NCBI GenBank assembly: GCA_934047225.1
Contig: OW204011.1
Span: 16,380,339-16,444,338 of the forward strand
Source: Ypsolopha sequella
Lineage: Eukaryota; Arthropoda; Insecta; Lepidoptera; Ypsolophidae
Length of the DNA: 64,000 nucleotides
Reading direction: 5' to 3'
This document shows, piece after piece, positions 9,661 to 20,019 of the stretch (position 1 is the first letter of the stretch; each line of letters opens with the position of its first letter). A model generated the notes under the pieces. The model was not told where the DNA came from. It saw only the letters and a program-made list of their open reading frames with translations, and did not search any database. The translations under genes were made by a program, and so were the position numbers.

Positions 9661-9913
9661 ATAAAGGGTCTTCCAAGCGGTAAGGATCTGTATTCGTAGC
9701 ACTTGCTACGTCTATACTACGGCGTAGTGGGTCTACGAAGCGGTAAAGATCTGGGTTCATAGCACTTGCAACGTTCAGACTATAGCGTGGTGGGTCTACA
9801 AAGCGGTAAAGATCTGGGTTCATAGCACTTGCTACGTTTAGACTACGGCGTAGTGGGTCTACGAAGCGGTAAAAATCTGGGTTCGTAGCACTTGCTACGT
9901 TGTAGTTAAACAA
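9632..9913 (-). CDS. Possible small repetitive protein (21-residue repeats)
   Basis: A 93-codon frame on the minus strand lies across a 63-bp minisatellite (9668-9905, four units). Because 63 is 21 codons the frame is kept, giving NVASAMNPDLYRFVDPLRRS repeated, with the fourth unit degraded (TNTDPYRLEDP). No signal peptide, membrane span or known domain is seen. I do not recognise the protein. The frame may be open simply because the unit length is a multiple of three; codon-position bias and transcription would decide. Confidence 0.25.
   Translation of the reverse strand: MFNYNVASATNPDFYRFVDPLRRSLNVASAMNPDLYRFVDPPRYSLNVASAMNPDLYRFVDPLRRSIDVASATNTDPYRLEDPLFYFFILLKK
9668..9905. repeat. 63-bp minisatellite, four copies
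   Basis: The marker AAGCGG recurs at 9675, 9738, 9801 and 9864, exactly 63 bp apart. The units share GATCTGGGTTCATAGCACTT and TGGGTCTACGAAGCGG and differ mainly by single substitutions. The two outer units are more diverged. Confidence 0.9.
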
Positions 9914-10021
9914 AGACGCGAGTGTTTTAAATCCTGTCAGCTATCTAAAACACAAAAGAAAAGGCATAGTCATAGAAAATGACCACTTGCCTTTTTTATT
10001 TTATTTTATTTATTTTGGCTA

Positions 10022-10250
10022 TAAAAAAAACAGAAACGAACCGGTTTTTTTAGTCCAGTAAATAAGCCGGAATGTAAAACATGTAAAAGTGGTGAAACAG
10101 CACTGATTTGAAAATACACCCAAGAACATTCATCAGCATTGATCCCTGCATTGCCTCCGATCGGTGCTGTTTCACAATTTTCCCACATTTTGCACTTTTT
10201 TACAGCTTATTTAGTGGACTATTGATAAAAGAAACCTGTTCGTTTTTTCA
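10022..10250. mobile_element. Foldback/MITE with about 80-bp inverted arms
   Basis: The left arm (10029-10113) ends TGGTGAAACAGCAC. The right arm (10162-10250) begins GGTGCTGTTTCAC and continues through GCTTATTTAGTGGACTA and CTGTTCGTTTTTT, inverse to TAGTCCAGTAAATAAGC and AACGAACCGG on the left. The loop is about 50 bp. No coding potential. Confidence 0.75.
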
Positions 10251-10413
10251 AAACCAAACTTATATATTTACGGGACTACAATCGAGTGGGGTGGGGATGG
10301 ATAATCAAAACTTTTGTCAGTTTCCAGACAATTTTTTGACAGATAATTTATAGCTAGAGCTACAAAGTGGCATTTTCAACCCAATCTTTTAATACATAAT
10401 ATCCCCTTATAAT

Positions 10414-10838
10414 ATATATAATCGGGTCTACCGCGATCAATTTTTAGCTTTTTACAAAAAGGGGACACCCGACGTTTCAAGACAGTTGCATGTCTCGTGA
10501 TCTACGGGAAACTGGCAAGTATGGCGAGGCGCAGTGATGAGATGCAGGTGACGACCGAAGTATTTTCCTTGTACCCGCAAAATATTATTTTCCTTGTACC
10601 CGGATACTGTGAGCGTTGTGTGCCGTGCGTGAATAAGATAACAATTAATTTTAAAGACTAAAGTGTTTTTGCGGGTACAAGGAAAATACTTCGGTCGTCA
10701 CCTGCATCTCATCACTGCGCTTCGCCATACTTGCCAGTTTCCCGTAGACCACGAGACATGCAACTGTCTCGAAACGTCGGATGTCCCCCCTTTTCATAAA
10801 AAGGTAAAAATTGATCGCGGTAGACCCGATTATATATA
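10414..10838. mobile_element. Long hairpin element, arms about 165 bp
   Basis: The left arm (10414-10580) starts ATAATCGGGTCTACCGCGAT and ends CCTTGTACCCGCAAAA. The right arm (10668-10838) is its inverse, starting TTTGCGGGTACAAGG and ending CGGTAGACCCGATTAT. The arms differ at a few positions. The 87-bp loop repeats part of the arm again (TTTTCCTTGTACCCG at 10590), so the inner arm is partly triplicated. Transcripts would fold into a long double strand. Confidence 0.8.
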
Positions 10839-12270
10839 TGATAATGTGTACAAAACGCGAGAGTTTAAAGTTATAATATCCCCTTTCCAAACCAGAGAGA
10901 TAAATAGTATTTTATGCAATCAGTGAATAAAGACGGATTTAAAGCGACGGCCATAGATGAATCACGAGCAAGTGAAAGATTCTAACGACTGAATCATGAC
11001 CATAGGGAGTGATTTATTTCTTTTTATTGGTCTGCCAACAGAAATGACACTTACAAAAGTTAATAGGTATATAAAGACAAACACACACATGTACAAGTGT
11101 ATTCCCAATTAAAGGCAAACACAGCATGCCTGTGGGACACTTAATAGCGCTCTAAGCGACTTGGTAAAACACAAAAGGCTAATATTCTAAATAACTTTAA
11201 ATTAACTAAAAAAGTAAAATTAAAACTAGAAATGTACGAAACGTAAAACTTAAAATAAAAACTTAAAAAATCTATCGCAATGATGATTCATGATGATTCC
11301 ATCACAAGCGTAGCGAATGAATGCATTTTCAATCGATTTATTATTAAGTAACTCTAAACTTTGTGTTCGTATAACTTACAGTATTCAAAATAAAGCCAAT
11401 TCACTAATGACAGCAAAGAACACAAAACAGTTTTTATTCTAATGCTATATTCCCTGTCGAAAATGTCGACCAATCAAATCACGAGGAGATTTTTGCACAA
11501 GGAGTTTGCATCGAGTATTTTTTGCGCAAGGAGGTTGTATATCATTGAGATGGAGGTCGAATATATTGGTGTGTTCCAAAATAGTGATTAAAAATGCTTT
11601 TTATTCACTGAAAACAGTGAATAAAATTAGCTTTTTAGAGAGGGATTGGTATTAAGAAATAATGATTATTACGATATACAAAGTGGCAGCTGACATGGGT
11701 TGTTATACCTTCATCACTTAGAGTCTAATTCTAGAACCCTTTATGTCTGAGGTCTTAACTATAACTCGTGTCAATTCTTAAGTAACTTGTAAAATTGTTT
11801 ATTTCATAGTCCTCTCTAGTAAAACCTTTGTGGAAGTCATAAAAACTATTAAATTCAGCGCACGTGTTGCATTATAGCTGTAGCAGACATTTGATGTAGT
11901 TTTTATAACTTTTGTTGTTAGTTTTTTGGCGCTAGTTTCGGTGTAAGGAAAAGTTTTTGGAACTAATCGAAGTTTTTACTTTTACCCACACATGACCACA
12001 CAGACTTTATATGGACGTGTGTGTAAATCATTTTGTGAAAACTTCTGTAGGCATGCTGAGCGCTTCTTTTGTGAGCACTGAACAAGACTGAGGCGTCACG
12101 GTCGGCTATGTAACGCTCGTTCGGGTAAAGTCGGCTCGAATCGAGTAAGGGAGCGAGAGAGATGTAGTATTTCGTATTACTAACCTCGCCTTGATGAAAG
12201 TTTTCACTTCTGTCATGTGGTCTTTATGCACAACCCCGTTTTTTTTAAAAGATTAATGACACTATTTTGT
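10839..12270. other. Intergenic, decayed repeats, no gene recognised
   Basis: AT-rich. AATATCCCC occurs at 10399 and 10877, outside the arms of the preceding hairpin on both sides. 11165-11275 is a low-complexity A-rich tract. 12090-12170 is GC-richer (CTCGTTCGGGTAAAGTCGGC) and looks like a decayed repeat. No credible frame or RNA gene is seen. Confidence 0.45.
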
Positions 12271-12396
12271 TTCACCAAATCCTTCACGGTCAATGCTGTT
12301 CGACTCTGGAATGAACTTCCGCAAACATTCAAAGATCTTCCTTTTGTGTCCTCTTTTAGATACAACTTGAAAAAATTTTACCTCTCATCTCTCTGA
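12271..12396 (+). pseudogene. LINE ORF2 C-terminus (42 codons)
   Basis: The frame reads FTKSFTVNAVRLWNELPQTF, then ends FYLSSL-stop at 12394-12396. The RLWNELP motif followed by an F-K-xxLKKF helix is the standard end of Jockey/CR1-group reverse transcriptase ORFs. Everything upstream is lost to 5' truncation, so it is non-functional. Confidence 0.75.
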
Positions 12397-12877
12397 ATGA
12401 CTTACTAACTAAGCTACTGTTTGTCTGTATATATGTATTTATGTATGTATTTTTATGTAGTATATTTTTATGTTTATGTTATAGGTTTAAAATAACTTTT
12501 ACATATTGTTATACACTGATTAAGTTAAATTTTCAAGATAAAAATGTTTTTATGTTTTTCCCGAGGTTGACTGGAAGAAATTTCTTTTAGGGATAAGTCC
12601 GCCCTTGCCGTCTATCTGTTCTTTGTGTGTATCTTTTCTTCTTATTTGTGTGCGCTCTTCTAAACGCCAATCAGGACTGTGATCTGTTTGCTGATGGACG
12701 GCAGAAAATATTGTCAGTGTTTGTGTTTTTGTGAGAAGGCCTGTTTCTGACTTTATGTGTTATTCTCATTTATTTTAGTTGATTGTACCATTTTGTGTTT
12801 GTGTTACTATCTTTAATTATTGTAATTGGTTTGTCCGTTTTAATTAAAGTAAATAAATAGAAAAAAAAAAAAAAGTG
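12271..12877 (+). mobile_element. 5'-truncated LINE with 3' UTR and poly(A)
   Basis: This starts inside the last part of ORF2, continues through a roughly 450-bp 3' UTR and ends in a 15-base A run near 12862-12876. The 3' UTR holds GTTGACTGGAAGAAATTTC and GATAAGTCCGCC, a block that recurs at 21043 and 32270. I associate this block with Jockey/CR1-like LINEs of Lepidoptera from memory. Confidence 0.7.
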
Positions 12878-13049
12878 TTTATCCATTCATTAATTCTGTT
12901 TTTTTTTTCTATCATCTTTTCTAGCCTAATATGGGAGATACTTGGTGATGACCTTTAGAGAATCTTAATCCTGTTAATTCTCACTATAGCTGAAACAATA
13001 GATTGTGGCTCGAGTCCATCTTACAGATTAAGTACTCAGATACACTGAG

Positions 13050-13205
13050 ATTTATTAGGGAAAGGGGTAGATTTGAGGAGGAATTGCCCTTAGGACAATA
13101 GAAGACTAAGCCTCCAATCATTGGGAACTAGATGGAATAGCATCAATCGAAGAGCCGATCAACTGCCTGAGCCCAGCAGGGCTCTCTTTAACATCAATCA
13201 TTGTA
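13050..13205 (+). mobile_element. SINE-like repeat S1, copy 1
   Basis: The segment GGGGTAGATTTGAGGAGG ... CATTGGGAACTAGATGGAAT ... AGAGCCGATCAACTGCCTGA, GCCCAGCAGGGCTCTC ... CATCAATCATTG corresponds piece by piece to 33972-34115. Both end in a CAT-rich tail. The two are clearly diverged. No coding capacity is seen and the parent LINE is not identified. Confidence 0.6.
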
Positions 13206-13253
13206 TTAATTAGTAACAATAATATTATATATATATATATACATACATACTCA

Positions 13254-13770
13254 CGCCTATCTTCCAGAGGGGTAGGCAGAGACTGCAGGTTTATATCTGC
13301 TACGATCCTGACAAACCTCTTTCGCCTTTTCCACATCCACCAATCTAATCGTTTCAGAATTTACCTATTTTATAAACTTGCTTTGTAGGAAATGTTGTAC
13401 TTTGACTTAATAATAACTAAATTTTATTGTATTTTATTTTATTTTATTCATTCAATAACTTGTTTTCTTGTTCCTTTTGAAATTTTCATTCTGATGTTTA
13501 ATGTAATTATTTTTATTTTTAATGTTCAGTTACCTTTAACGATTTCTGTTCTTTTGCAATCTTTATTGATACTAATATTCGACACAATTTTGTTATTTAA
13601 TTTTGCATGCTTTTATAAATGATTTTGTATGGCTTTATTTGCAAAATAAAATGAATATGAATATAGTCATACAAGCTCTCCTATTCCGGGTACTTTTAAC
13701 ATTGCCCTTCTTCAGTATGTCATCAATTTGGCCAGCATACGTCTTTCTAGGGCAGCCTGGTCAATCTGTA
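13254..13770 (-). pseudogene. RTE-like LINE C-terminus, split by an insertion
   Basis: On the minus strand, 13760-13663 reads PGCPRKTYAGQIDDILKKGN then VKSTRNRRACMT. 13353-13254 continues LVDVEKAKEVCQDRSRYKPA then VSAYPSGR-stop. The two halves are consecutive in LINE tails such as the one at 7979-8059. About 310 bp (13354-13662) separate them, in the opposite orientation. One in-frame stop precedes the expected end. The tail is TATG/TATA-rich (13222-13248). Confidence 0.65.
13354..13662 (+). mobile_element. LINE 3' end inserted in another LINE
   Basis: An AT-rich 3' UTR-like sequence ending AAATAAAATGAATATGAATA, a short-repeat tail typical of non-LTR elements. It interrupts the minus-strand LINE tail described for 13254-13770. 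No protein motif survives, and the family is not identified. Confidence 0.5.
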
Positions 13771-13899
13771 TCTTCCACAATAGTAATAATAATAATAATC
13801 TAATAGCATCAATGTTGAACCTAGTTAATATTAATGCATAGCTTTCCTACACATTTTATGACACAATCTCATATACACCTTTTCTTAAACTCTCCCTAG

Positions 13900-14362
13900 T
13901 AGACTTAAAACCTGATCCCAAGACTTCCGTCGTAGGGCTAGGGAGCTTCGTTCATCTCATTCACAGACATTCTCACACTTACACTCACATCCTCTTATAT
14001 ACATCACCATATATACACACACACATTCACTCATCTGTATACACTCTTACTCAGCTCAACATACAGTCGCACGCTTTACTTTAGTTTACTAGGAAAATAT
14101 TGATTAGAAAGTACTAGAAATAACGTAAGGCTAGTCTTATTTAGTTTTAAGTTTTGTTTATCTGAATTTGTTTTTAAAATTGTGTCTTTATTGTTTATTT
14201 TATTTTTCATTTAATTTCTTATTCATATTATAAGCATAAAAAGTGATACGTAAGAGCGGGGTCTCCTATCACAGGTATACCTTTACTTAAAAGGGGACCC
14301 CAACCAGAGTAAAATTATATATGATTTAGTTACGATAAACGATTTAAATACAAATACAAATT
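13900..14362 (+). mobile_element. LINE 3' UTR fragment, family L2
   Basis: Shares its layout with 8400-8745: CACACTTACACTCACATCC and CACACACACATTCACTC, then AT-rich sequence, then the hairpin GCGGGGTCTCCTATCACAGG with AAAAGGGGACCCC (14253-14303). It ends in an AAATACAAATACAAAT tail. It is a non-coding 3' end of a 5'-truncated copy. Confidence 0.6.
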
Positions 14363-15099
14363 TTTTAATTAATCCACAAGTAGTTAATGCTTAATATTAT
14401 TTTATCAGTAATTAATAGCATGCACACAGAAAATTAAAGAAATACAAATAAGAATTACATAGACAATAATAATAATGGATATGTTGATCGTACAGGAATA
14501 TTTAAACTGTTTTTATAGACTCTCTCACCTGCACTGGCCTAAAGAAAGACCGATTTCTATTTCTATTTCGTGACAAATCTAACATTAAGTTTATATTTTA
14601 CAGGTAAGTTCCTTGTTCGTTGTTTAGTCGACTTTTCATCAATCTAACAAGGTAAGATTATGGAACTATAAACTAATGCGCCTAATTTTCTTATCGGCTT
14701 GTCTTTTTATGTCTAACTTGCTTTATTTTAGGTCCTTAGTTTATGTTTTCAGTATTTAAAGGATTATTTAGCTTTAATTTTACGTATTAATATTTATTTT
14801 TACCCTTCACGTTTGGGACGGAATCATCATCGGGGTAAAGCAGGTTTAGTCTGCAATTTGACTTGAATTCACAATTCACTCCTGACATCACCTCTGACAC
14901 TACCTCGGAGATTCATGTCGTGACGATATGATTATTTTTTATGCCGAAAAAATCCGAGTCTGAGTTATATTATAAAGTGATCATTCAAACAACTTTTGCT
15001 ATGGAGCCAATAATGAAATCGCCTTTTCATAGAAAATTGCTATACCTACCCTGCTAAAATGTATAACAGACGATAATTTTCGCAGTTTCTAGGTTTGTT
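14363..15099. other. Intergenic, no gene recognised
   Basis: AT-rich; no credible frame, RNA gene or clear repeat structure could be supported by eye. Confidence 0.45.
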
Positions 15100-15111
15100 C
15101 CATAATAAAAG

Positions 15112-15318
15112 TTGTTCTATACATCTAATATGCTTGCCCGCAATTTTGCACGTTGCTCCAGCGAAGTTAAGCTTACACTGCTTAAAGCTTTTTCACAGTC
15201 GTTTTATACGTGCAACCTGTGGGTCAACTACACCCAGAAAACCTACAGCGCCTTGCGTGTCCAATATAATAAGGCTATCAACCTTGCTTCAAATAAAAAT
15301 GTAAATAAATTAAATTAA
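15112..15318 (+). pseudogene. LINE reverse transcriptase fragment
   Basis: The frame reads LARNFARCSSEVKLTLLKAF, then SQSFYTCNLWVNYTQKTY and SALRVQYN. This matches the RT thumb and C-terminal region of LINEs in which FYTC-x-LW-x-NYT and LRVQYNNxFR are typical. After the YNKA residues the reading becomes AT-rich and repetitive, ending in a T run at 15348. The fragment lacks RT catalytic motifs and is dead. A TCTATTCTA tail-like stretch follows at 15413. Confidence 0.65.
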
Positions 15319-15639
15319 ATCGTTCGTTTCTAACCTTAGCAAATAAGATTTTTTTTTTATAATTATTACTAACCACTATCATATGGATTTTAATAATCTG
15401 AAATAAAATTTGTTCTATTCTATGTTATACCATTGAGTGAACAAGCTCTTCAAATATGACCGCATCTTTCTGTTACACGTAGTATAACTACACGGACGGA
15501 AGCCAGTACTAGACGAATATCTGGTAGTACGCTATTGCATGTTACCATTCTCCTTCAGTTTCAATTTCATGTCATGTTAGATTAGGATTCTTTGTTTCAC
15601 TGTAAAGCCACGGACGCAACGATGTGGAGCTCAACATGG

Positions 15640-16316
15640 AAGTGTCTAGCCTGCCACCAGTGGTCGTTTAGTAAAATAATATATTCTGCCAGTAGCGGCA
15701 GTATAAGAAAAAAAAATATTCTACCACAAGTTTATGATTATTGAAATGTACTTCCTAACGTCAACTGGATAAGGTACAATATTCAATACACGTTGGTTGA
15801 ACTTAGTGAGTATAGCTACTGGTGGCTGAATAGCAGAAACGGCTATCCGGCCATTTGAACCTATCAATACTAAAGTATTTTTATGACACAAATTCATTTC
15901 TGCATCGGCTACGGCGCTGTGGGAAGTGCAACCCCTTCGTCCTTGCGTAACAAAGGTCAGGAACCCACGCTCGCCTTCGCAGCTTCGGCTTAGTGGTCGC
16001 CTTCGGCGATCAGCCTCAGCCGCTACGGTTCACGCGGGTGCTTGGCCGTTGTTATAGTGGGCAAAGGCTGCCCCCCCTCGCGCCTTCGGCTTTTTATATA
16101 CACTCTAGGGGTAGCAGCCAAAAGACTGTATAGAGTTGGGGTGATCTGAGTCGGTTTTGCCCTTCTTAGCAAGACTAATCGAATGGGCAGAGTTAGGCAT
16201 ATATTTACATTTCAATAATCATAAACTTGTGGTAGAATAATTATTTTTGTTATTCTACCGCTAGTGGCAGAATATATTATTTTGCTAAACAGCCGCTGGT
16301 GGTAGGCTAGACACTT
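15640..16316. mobile_element. 677-bp element with 111-bp terminal inverted repeats
   Basis: Arms 15640-15750 and 16206-16316 are inverse copies: AAGTGTCTAGCC at the outer ends and GATTATTGAAATGTA at the inner ends, with about 10-15% mismatch. There is no transposase. The loop is GC-richer than its surroundings (CGCCTTCGGCGATC near 16000). At 16157-16205 it contains a piece (GCCCTTCTTAGCAAGACTAA) that also lies in the LINE 3' UTR at 39186-39234 in opposite orientation, so it has picked up LINE sequence. Superfamily unknown; flanks show no clear duplication. Confidence 0.8.
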
Positions 16317-16546
16317 TCACACAACATTTGTTCTGTCTACACACCGAGTCGTTGCATGTCGCAGCCTCATACAGCCGAACGGATGTCTAAATTCCGCTTA
16401 CTCTCGAGAAATTGCTTTCGTACACGAACTACAAAGGTTAACGTTTGAGATTTTTGGAACAAAGTTCTATGTTTATTGAACTCTATGTGGTATTTAGCAT
16501 AAGTACAAGTGATTTTACTTTACCGGGTGCCCCGTACTAACTTCGT

Positions 16547-16720
16547 AGCACTATGCCTACTATTCAATATTTTCAATTAATTGGTAGCACAATGCCAACA
16601 TTTTGAAACCACCATACATTAAATCGCACTATGCCTACTTTTTTTATTTTTGTAGCAGTTATATCGCAGTTTGCCAACTTTATGATAAATCAAATCCGAC
16701 GATAGCATTATGCCTAATAT
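16547..16720. repeat. Degenerate 39-bp-period motif array
   Basis: A 14-16-base core (TAGCACTATGCCTAC and variants TAGCACAATGCCAAC, TCGCACTATGCCTAC, TCGCAGTTTGCCAAC, TAGCATTATGCCTAA) starts at 16547, 16585, 16624, 16664 and 16703, that is every 38-40 bp. The spacers are AT-rich and not conserved. Confidence 0.65.
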
Positions 16721-17522
16721 AGCACAGTTATATACAAAATAAATGTTGGTATTTTTGTTTCGGCCTCTATTGTGTGTAAAAAGTTGAGGAAATTCGGAAA
16801 AAACGGGTTACAACGGGTTCCGACATTAAGGTTTTTTAAATGAAAAAAAAAACGCTAAACGCAGCTAAATAAAACTGGTAGTTTGTTTGTCTATTTGTGT
16901 GTTTATTTTTAATCTGTTGAGTTCTCACCATATCTTAACAGTAAACACTTGTTAAAGAATAGGTAGCATGCATTTTATTTTAATACGTCCTTTAAAAGAA
17001 ATTTTATAATTCAATAACCACTTGACATATTTTGATACAGATTTCACTAAAAACTAGAAAATTTTCTGTAAGTATATTGAGGAGTTATCGTATGAAAAAG
17101 GACTGAGGGAGGTTTTGTCTAGGGATCAATAAATCCATTATCCCTTTTGCTCCTTCTGTCATGGAAATTACTCCCATGTTGCAGTAAATACATAAAGCGT
17201 GTGATAGTAGGTTCCCTTTAAGTAACGCCACTCCGGTTCTAAACTTATAAAAGCTTATATGGCTTATATAAGTTATTGGACACTTTACAAAGTGACACTT
17301 TCAATAAAGTTCACGCAGCTTAGGTAAGTTTTAGTCAAGATGATGTCCAAGTTTTGACGCGTGAACCTTGAAGCATTCTCATGCATGGTTTATTGAAAAG
17401 TGTTTTTCAACCACTACCTAGATGCCTAATAATAAACCGAATTAAATATCTAGAGAGGTTTATAAAAGCTTTTCAACGTTAGTGCTTAGACTTTAGTGCT
17501 CGGACGCTTTTCCTGAAAGTTT
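16721..17522. other. Intergenic, no gene recognised
   Basis: AT-rich sequence. 17240-17300 holds a small inverted motif (CACTTTACAAAGTGACACTTT). No coding region is supported. Confidence 0.45.
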
Positions 17523-18344
17523 TTGCCGTTTTGCCGTTTCAATATCAAGAATATCACTGACTGTCACCATCTTCAGGATGACTTAGACAGAATGTGTAAA
17601 TATTATAAGAGAAACCTTATTAGTGTAAATATTAATAAATGTGTCCAGATTTCTTTCAGTAGAAATCGAAATCCTATTAACTTCCCCTACAAACTAAATG
17701 GTGTAGACCTAATTAAAACTAACGAAGTAAGAGATCTAGGTGTTATCCTGGACTCGAAATTGACCTTCTCAGTGCATATTGATACGATTGTTAACAAAGC
17801 CCTTAAGAATTTGGGATTTGTCATCCGCGTAAGTAGGCCTTTCACAGACACAACATGTATCAAGATTCTTTACTACGCCTATGTTCGTAGCGTACTAGAA
17901 TATTGCAGTCCTATCTGGAGTCCACAATACGCTAAATATGACAGTGATATTGAACGTATACAACGGAAGTTCTTAAAACACCTAAATTACCGTTCACGGA
18001 CAATATGTAGGGACTATGAGGAGTCCTGCGTTCACCACGGTGTACTGCCACTACGTGACAGACGTATCATCTCTGACATGTCATTACTGCATGATGTGTG
18101 CTCAGGCGCACTTGACTGTCCAACGTTAGTAACAGAGATGATGCGTCTGTCAGCCCCCTCCACCCGCACTCGACACACCAAGTTATTTGCCACCCCCTTC
18201 TCGCGTACTAACTATGTGTCGAACTGTGTTTGCCGGCGGGTTCTTCAAACGTACAATGAGCGCTTCGCGGACCTGGATCCGTTCTGCACTACCAAAACTG
18301 TGTTTAAACATAACATATACCAACAAATAACGGACTTACTTTAA
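17523..18344 (+). pseudogene. 5'-truncated LINE ORF2 (RT C-terminal half)
   Basis: 273 uninterrupted codons from an opening at TTG; there is no natural start because the copy is 5'-truncated. It shows the end of the RT domain (TDCHHLQDDLDRM ... VNINKCVQISFSRN), then the thumb block EVRDLGVILDSKLTFSVHI, the helix YAYVRSVLEYCSPIWSPQY and IERIQRKFLKHLNYR. This order is that of Jockey/CR1-group LINEs. The YADD catalytic motif lies upstream of the truncation and is missing. The frame is unbroken up to the stop, so insertion is not very old. Confidence 0.85.
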
Positions 18345-18440
18345 ATCGTCTTATTACTTGAATATTAATTTTCTTTCTTTTACTTACTTAGTTGTAAAAC
18401 TTACCTGTTTTATCATCACACGATGAGACACGCACACACA

Positions 18441-18476
<36 letters not shown>

Positions 18477-18729
18477 AATCACCCGACACTCAACAAACTC
18501 ATAATGGCAACAAACCTTTGTATTATAAATTCGTCTTCTTTGCGAATAATTTATTAATTTAACCATATTATAATTGTTATGTTCCAATTTTTTATTAGTA
18601 TGTTTAGTTTAGCATAGTGAAATCCGTTATTGGCACAATAAGATGAATATCATGTTCAAGTAATCTGAATGTACTTGCTGTGGATTTTTGTTTATGAATA
18701 AAATAAATAAATAAAATAAATAAATAAAC
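18345..18729 (+). mobile_element. 3' UTR and A-rich tail of the same LINE
   Basis: Follows the ORF2 stop directly. It contains an (AC)n microsatellite at 18431-18474 and ends in AATAAAATAAATAAATAAAA repeats (18697-18729), which serve as its tail. The (AC)n track lies inside the element. Confidence 0.7.
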
Positions 18730-18980
18730 AGGAAGTCTATCTACCTACTAAAGAAGGATGATAATGAAGAGAAATTATAAAAATTGAATAATTGTATAGA
18801 ACTGATAAAACTATATTTTATTAAAAACAAGCCTTTCTCTTGCGGCTCCGCCCGCGTTTTATCAATCTTGGCACCGTTTTCGAGTTGGGCGTTATTTTAT
18901 TAACACGTCTTAATAGTCTATATGTTGACCAGAATCACTATGATGATAATAAAATACACCGAATCCAAATTCGTTAAATG
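18730..18980. other. Intergenic, no gene recognised
   Basis: AT-rich with a short GC-rich patch (GCGGCTCCGCCCGC near 18841). Nothing further is supported. Confidence 0.4.
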
Positions 18981-19300
18981 GTTAAGGTTTAAGGTTTAAG
19001 ATTCTTTATTTCTCATAAGAACATTTATACATTCACTTAAAATGAGAACTCAATAATTTCTAACTAAAGGGATCCAAGAAGCACAGATATGTAGAGCTCA
19101 GTTCTTACATGTTTGCGCCTTTTGGAGTCGAAACCCTTGGGCCGTAGGGTCACGAGGCGAAATGTCTTTTTAAAGAAATTTTCTCGCGGCTGGTTGACGT
19201 TTCTGGGGACCCAAGAGCTGGCGTATACTTTGGACAACGCCTTAGTTTGGCAATCTAAAGAGGAAATGCTGCCAGCATTCTGGGAACCCTGACACAAGTT
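18981..19300 (-). mobile_element. Retroelement 3' end with TTAAACC tail
   Basis: On the minus strand a 77-codon frame (19297-19064; VPRNVNQPRENFFKKTFRLV then TLRPKGFDSKRRKH) is followed by a short AT-rich stretch and a tail AATCTTAAACCTTAAACC at 18981-19000. The same nucleotide block recurs on the plus strand at 38712-38810. I do not recognise the protein frame, and only one of the two copies keeps it open. Tail structure and recurrence support a mobile element; the family is open. Confidence 0.5.
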
Positions 19301-19499
19301 GTTTGTTTATCCTTATGAGCTATGAATGTTTTAAAATATAAGTGAATGTCGGAAGACGCTGGTATCTATTGTACAGTGCTACACACTAGCATAGATGCCA
19401 ACGGCTATCCTTATTAGTTGAGACTCACCTTTGTATTTATGTTTTTAAGTCTATATAAGGATAATTTGTTAAATGCTTTATGTAATAAAGAAATTTTTA

Positions 19500-19612
19500 C
19501 TTTTTTTTTTACGTGACGGCGGCGATTAATAATTACGTAAATCTTGTCACGAAACCCTACGATCAACTGGCGAACCCCTGGGGATTCACGTACCACACTT
19601 TGAGAATCCCTG
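19500..19612 (-). mobile_element. hAT-like terminal fragment
   Basis: Read on the minus strand from 19612 inward: CAGGGATTCTCAAAGTGTGG, then GAATCCCCAGGGGTTCGCC. CAGGGATTCTCAA followed by a C-rich hairpin near the end is familiar from hAT transposons. I could not find the matching opposite terminus nearby, so it may be a single-ended remnant. No transposase. Confidence 0.45.
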
Positions 19613-20019
19613 CTTTAATGCATATTACATTAAAAAGAGATAATAAATTTCGTTTATCTGAACCAGATGAACCTTAAAAAGGGTTTAAAAGTCCTATCAT
19701 CTGAAAAGGTCGGTTGGATTACTCTTTCGCTAGTCGTCACCGAACGTTCCCTATAATATTGAATTGTCATGCTTATCTCAAAGCTATAAGGTCTATAAAA
19801 GGGAACCTTCGAAAAGGCTCTATTCTTATTTAGATTCAAGACCGATGCATAAAAGCATTATTGCTCGATAGGGTAGTCTCACATTTTATTATCTGTCTAA
19901 AATGCATAAAATTTGTCGTAAATAAATAACCTGTTAGTACCACATACAGGATGTGAATCAGAATGTTTTATTTGTGAACATAGGTATTTGAAACTGAATA
20001 TAAAATTATACTTAGGTGG
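19613..20019. other. Intergenic, no gene recognised
   Basis: AT-rich; no supported frame or repeat boundary. Confidence 0.4.

Noticed and set aside
19064..19297. A small host gene on the minus strand
   Set aside because: The nucleotide block recurs at 38712-38810 and is followed by a short-repeat tail, so it is a retroelement end; no known domain.
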